DNA of 7,881 nt from Candidatus Methanoplasma sp. (GTDB taxonomy: Archaea; Thermoplasmatota; Thermoplasmata; Methanomassiliicoccales; Methanomethylophilaceae), in the NCBI GenBank assembly GCA_031288985.1, contig JAITQH010000049.1:1-7881 (forward strand), given 5' to 3'. The stretch's first letter is position 1, and the number at the start of each line of letters is the position of its first letter. The position numbers and the translations under genes were made by a program. Shown here one piece after another: positions 6,461-7,881 of the stretch. The notes beneath the pieces were generated by a model. It saw only the letters and a program-made list of their open reading frames with translations, did not search any database and was not told the origin of the DNA.

Positions 6461-6680
6461 CAAACCTATTCAACGCAGGATTTTAGATTTTATCAGAGTT
6501 GTCGGCTTCTCAGATTTCTGTCGGCGACCGCGCCGGGATCCGTCCGCCGCAGGCCTCGGCTAAGACGCAGTTCCCGATATGGGGGCCTTTGTAAGGCCGT
6601 TGTGAACAGGCCCCCACGGATGGACGGCGGCATCGACGTTCTTATCGCGTCCCGATCTGTCCATTTTCCCGGCGTCTCTG
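6461..6680. other. Structured non-coding gap, no convincing gene
   Basis: Together with its edges this gap spans 6434-6716 (283 bases). No ORF with a credible start and length was found, and no tRNA was recognised. It is GC-rich through 6520-6660, and complementary segments such as ATCCGT (6538-6543) and ACGGAT (6616-6621) could enclose the hairpins at 6580-6616. It may encode a small non-coding RNA on either strand, but no family was identified. Confidence 0.35.
6580..6616. other. Two mutually exclusive hairpins (switch-like inverted repeats)
   Basis: TGGGGGCCT (6580-6588) can pair perfectly with AGGCCCCCA (6608-6616), giving a 9-bp stem with a 19-base loop. Its inner part GGCCT (6584-6588) can instead pair with AGGCC (6594-6598), giving a 5-bp stem with loop TTGTA. 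The two forms cannot coexist. A tiny frame, ATG at 6579 to TGA at 6603-6605 (8 codons), overlaps both. Whether it is transcribed is unknown. Confidence 0.5.
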
Positions 6681-6685
6681 AAATA

Positions 6686-6697
6686 CAATATATATTA
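6686..6697 (+). promoter_or_regulatory. TATA box of the serine protease gene
   Basis: The AT run ACAATATATATTAT lies about 25 bases before the ATG at 6717, with a purine-rich GAAATA just upstream that could be the BRE. This distance predicts transcription starting at or within a few bases of the start codon, that is, a leaderless mRNA. GGGGAT (6708-6713) is a possible but weak Shine-Dalgarno site. Confidence 0.65.
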
Positions 6698-6716
6698 TCG
6701 ATTCGTTGGGGATATT

Positions 6717-7595
6717 ATGTTTGCGAGTGCCTGTGAAAAGGCATCCATGTTCACACGTCCTCTGATAATATCCACGAGACAGATTGACGGCACTGTCAAC
6801 GCCGCTTGCGGTTCTTTCATAGTGATTAACGACGAAGGATGGATAATGACTGCCGGACACATGTTCGACACCTTCATGAAGTTTCAGGAGGATCAAAAGA
6901 AGATCAGAGAGGTGCAGGATGCCAACAACAGGACCCGCACGCCCGGAGCGCCGGCCAACAGCGTCAAAATGGATCACACATGGCTGACCAATCACTCATT
7001 TTGGTGGGGATGGGATGAAGCAAGGCTTAACAACGCATTCGTCAACAGGCAAGTGGACATATGCGTCGGCAAGCTGGAGCCGTTTAACAAGGATTGGATA
7101 AAAGAGTACCCTGTGTTCAGAGACCCGAACACTCTGCGCCCCGGCACCAGCCTGTGCAGGATGGGTTTCCCCTTCGCCAATGTGGAGTCCGAGTTCGACG
7201 ATGCCATAAAGGCATTCCGCATCAAGAAAGGGGTCCTTCCGCTGCCTCTGTTCCCGAACGACGGGATACACACCCGCAACCTGACGCGCGGCAAGAGCAA
7301 TGAAGGGAACTACGATCTGCTTTATGTGGAGACATCCACTCCCGGCCTCAGAGGGCAGTCCGGAGGCCCCATATATGACAGAGATGGGAAGATCTATGCC
7401 ATGCAGGTGCAAACGACTCATCTGCCGCTGGGATTCCAGCCCAGTGTGGAGGTCAGCGGGGAGAGGGTCGTGGAAAATCAATTCATCAACATCGGTTTGG
7501 GGATCCATGCGAAGACGATAATCCATATTCTTCGCGAAAGGGGCGTCAAGTTCCATATGGAAGGCGATGAGACGGGTTTCCGCATTCTGGACTGA
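6717..7595 (+). CDS. Trypsin-like serine protease (PA clan, chymotrypsin fold), no signal peptide
   Basis: A 292-residue protein with a complete trypsin-type triad in order: H48 in M-T-A-G-H-M-F, D114 in R-Q-V-D-I-C-V-G, and S215 in G-L-R-G-Q-S-G-G-P-I-Y, the classical GxSGGP serine/oxyanion site. Supporting strands are ACGSFIVINDEGWIMTAGH (30-48) and the C-terminal strand after GGPIYDRDGKIYAMQVQTTH. The stretch between H48 and D114 carries a charged helical insert (about 52-75) and a Trp-rich part (HTWLTNHSFWWGWDE, 87-101); a second insert lies at about 158-198. There is no signal peptide, transmembrane helix or PDZ domain, so it differs from HtrA/DegP proteases and should act in the cytoplasm. 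The substrate is unknown. Effector roles in stress or antiviral response exist for similar cytoplasmic trypsin-like domains, but nothing here proves that. It is a single gene with its own TATA box; the stop is TGA. Confidence 0.88.
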   Translation: MFASACEKASMFTRPLIISTRQIDGTVNAACGSFIVINDEGWIMTAGHMFDTFMKFQEDQKKIREVQDANNRTRTPGAPANSVKMDHTWLTNHSFWWGWDEARLNNAFVNRQVDICVGKLEPFNKDWIKEYPVFRDPNTLRPGTSLCRMGFPFANVESEFDDAIKAFRIKKGVLPLPLFPNDGIHTRNLTRGKSNEGNYDLLYVETSTPGLRGQSGGPIYDRDGKIYAMQVQTTHLPLGFQPSVEVSGERVVENQFINIGLGIHAKTIIHILRERGVKFHMEGDETGFRILD

Positions 7596-7642
7596 AATCT
7601 CGACAACCGTTGTTATTTCGGCTGTAGGGTAAACTGATTAAC

Positions 7643-7660
7643 TTTTTTCACTTTTTTCTT
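7643..7660 (+). terminator. T-rich terminator after the serine protease
   Basis: Two runs of six T separated by CAC (TTTTTTCACTTTTTTCTT) lie 48 bases after the stop codon. No strong hairpin precedes them, but oligo-T runs are enough for termination by archaeal RNA polymerase. Confidence 0.6.
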
Positions 7661-7881
7661 GAAATCGGTGCGCAAAGTTAGCTAATTAATATTTTTAAAT
7701 CTTGTTAAGCTATCAACTTAATAAAATACGCTAAGATAAAATGTAAAGTAAAGTATTTTATTACTGTTAAATTAATTAACCTAATAGCTTAATTTGATTA
7801 ATTAATATTGCATAGTTGATTGGTAATGCAAAAAATTGAAAACACATCTTAAAAATCAAGTTAGTTAAGGTTTTTACTTAA
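7661..7881. other. AT-rich non-coding tract with short repeats, runs off the window edge
   Basis: GC is 20% over 7681-7881 (40 of 201 bases by hand count), far below the GC-rich genes on the left. No ORF of useful length was seen on either strand. Repeats include TAATTAATATT at 7683-7693 and again at 7799-7809, TTAAGCTAT (7705-7713) with its inverted copy ATAGCTTAA (7784-7792), and the palindromes TTAATTAA (7772-7779) and ATTAATTAAT (7797-7806). This could be a promoter region for a gene beyond the edge, a border of an accessory element, or a replication or recombination region. The sequence does not decide. Confidence 0.6.

Noticed and set aside
6461..6680. tRNA, SRP RNA or RNase P RNA gene in the structured gap
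   Set aside because: No cloverleaf with a T-loop consensus and no recognisable conserved core of either RNA was found on either strand.
6642..6995. 117-codon minus-strand frame across the protease start and its promoter
   Set aside because: Would run through the TATA box and the conserved histidine region of the protease. No Shine-Dalgarno site or family signal was seen.
7661..7881. CRISPR array or insertion-sequence end in the AT-rich tail
   Set aside because: No regularly spaced repeat of 24-37 bases and no terminal inverted repeats with target duplication are visible. Only short AT repeats occur, so it is reported just as an AT-rich tract.

Overview
This is a GC-rich, almost fully plus-strand window that looks archaeal, most plausibly a host-associated methanogen of the Methanomassiliicoccales/Thermoplasmata type. 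The reasons are: TATA-like boxes about 25 bases upstream of starts that lack a Shine-Dalgarno site (probably leaderless mRNAs), T-rich terminators, archaeal-length YgiQ and SPL-type radical SAM proteins, and no TAG stop codon (6 TGA, 2 TAA), as expected where UAG is reserved for pyrrolysine. The lineage is an inference. No marker gene such as pylS or mcrA is present.

Layout. Bases 2-178 are the C-terminal end of a membrane protein, probably a sodium:solute symporter, followed by a hairpin/T-tract terminator (200-231). An SPL-family radical SAM protein follows (296-1168). A probable operon then runs from 1215 to 5786: a GNAT acetyltransferase, a YgiQ-family radical SAM protein, a HExxH metallopeptidase of the YgjP/SprT (minigluzincin) kind, and a 569-residue Sel1-repeat protein with a C-terminal CPxCG motif. 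Spacing is tight: a 4-base gap, then 14-base and 11-base overlaps. After a 146-base spacer comes an unrecognised 166-residue acidic protein with its own Shine-Dalgarno site (5933-6433), closed by a cUUCGg hairpin.

The 6434-6716 gap has no convincing gene, but it holds strong hairpin potential, including two mutually exclusive stems. A TATA box then precedes a leaderless-looking gene for a trypsin-fold serine protease without a signal peptide (6717-7595; H48, D114, S215). The window ends in a strongly AT-rich tract, 20% GC over 7681-7881, with no gene seen and several short direct and inverted repeats.

How the genes may work together. The operon joins two enzymes (acetyltransferase, radical SAM) to a predicted zinc protease and a Sel1 scaffold, which suggests a protein-modification or protein-quality module, but the sequence names no substrate. 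The serine protease is separately transcribed and borders an AT-rich island, so it is the gene most likely to belong to an accessory or variable locus. No CRISPR array, tRNA, rRNA or insertion sequence was seen.
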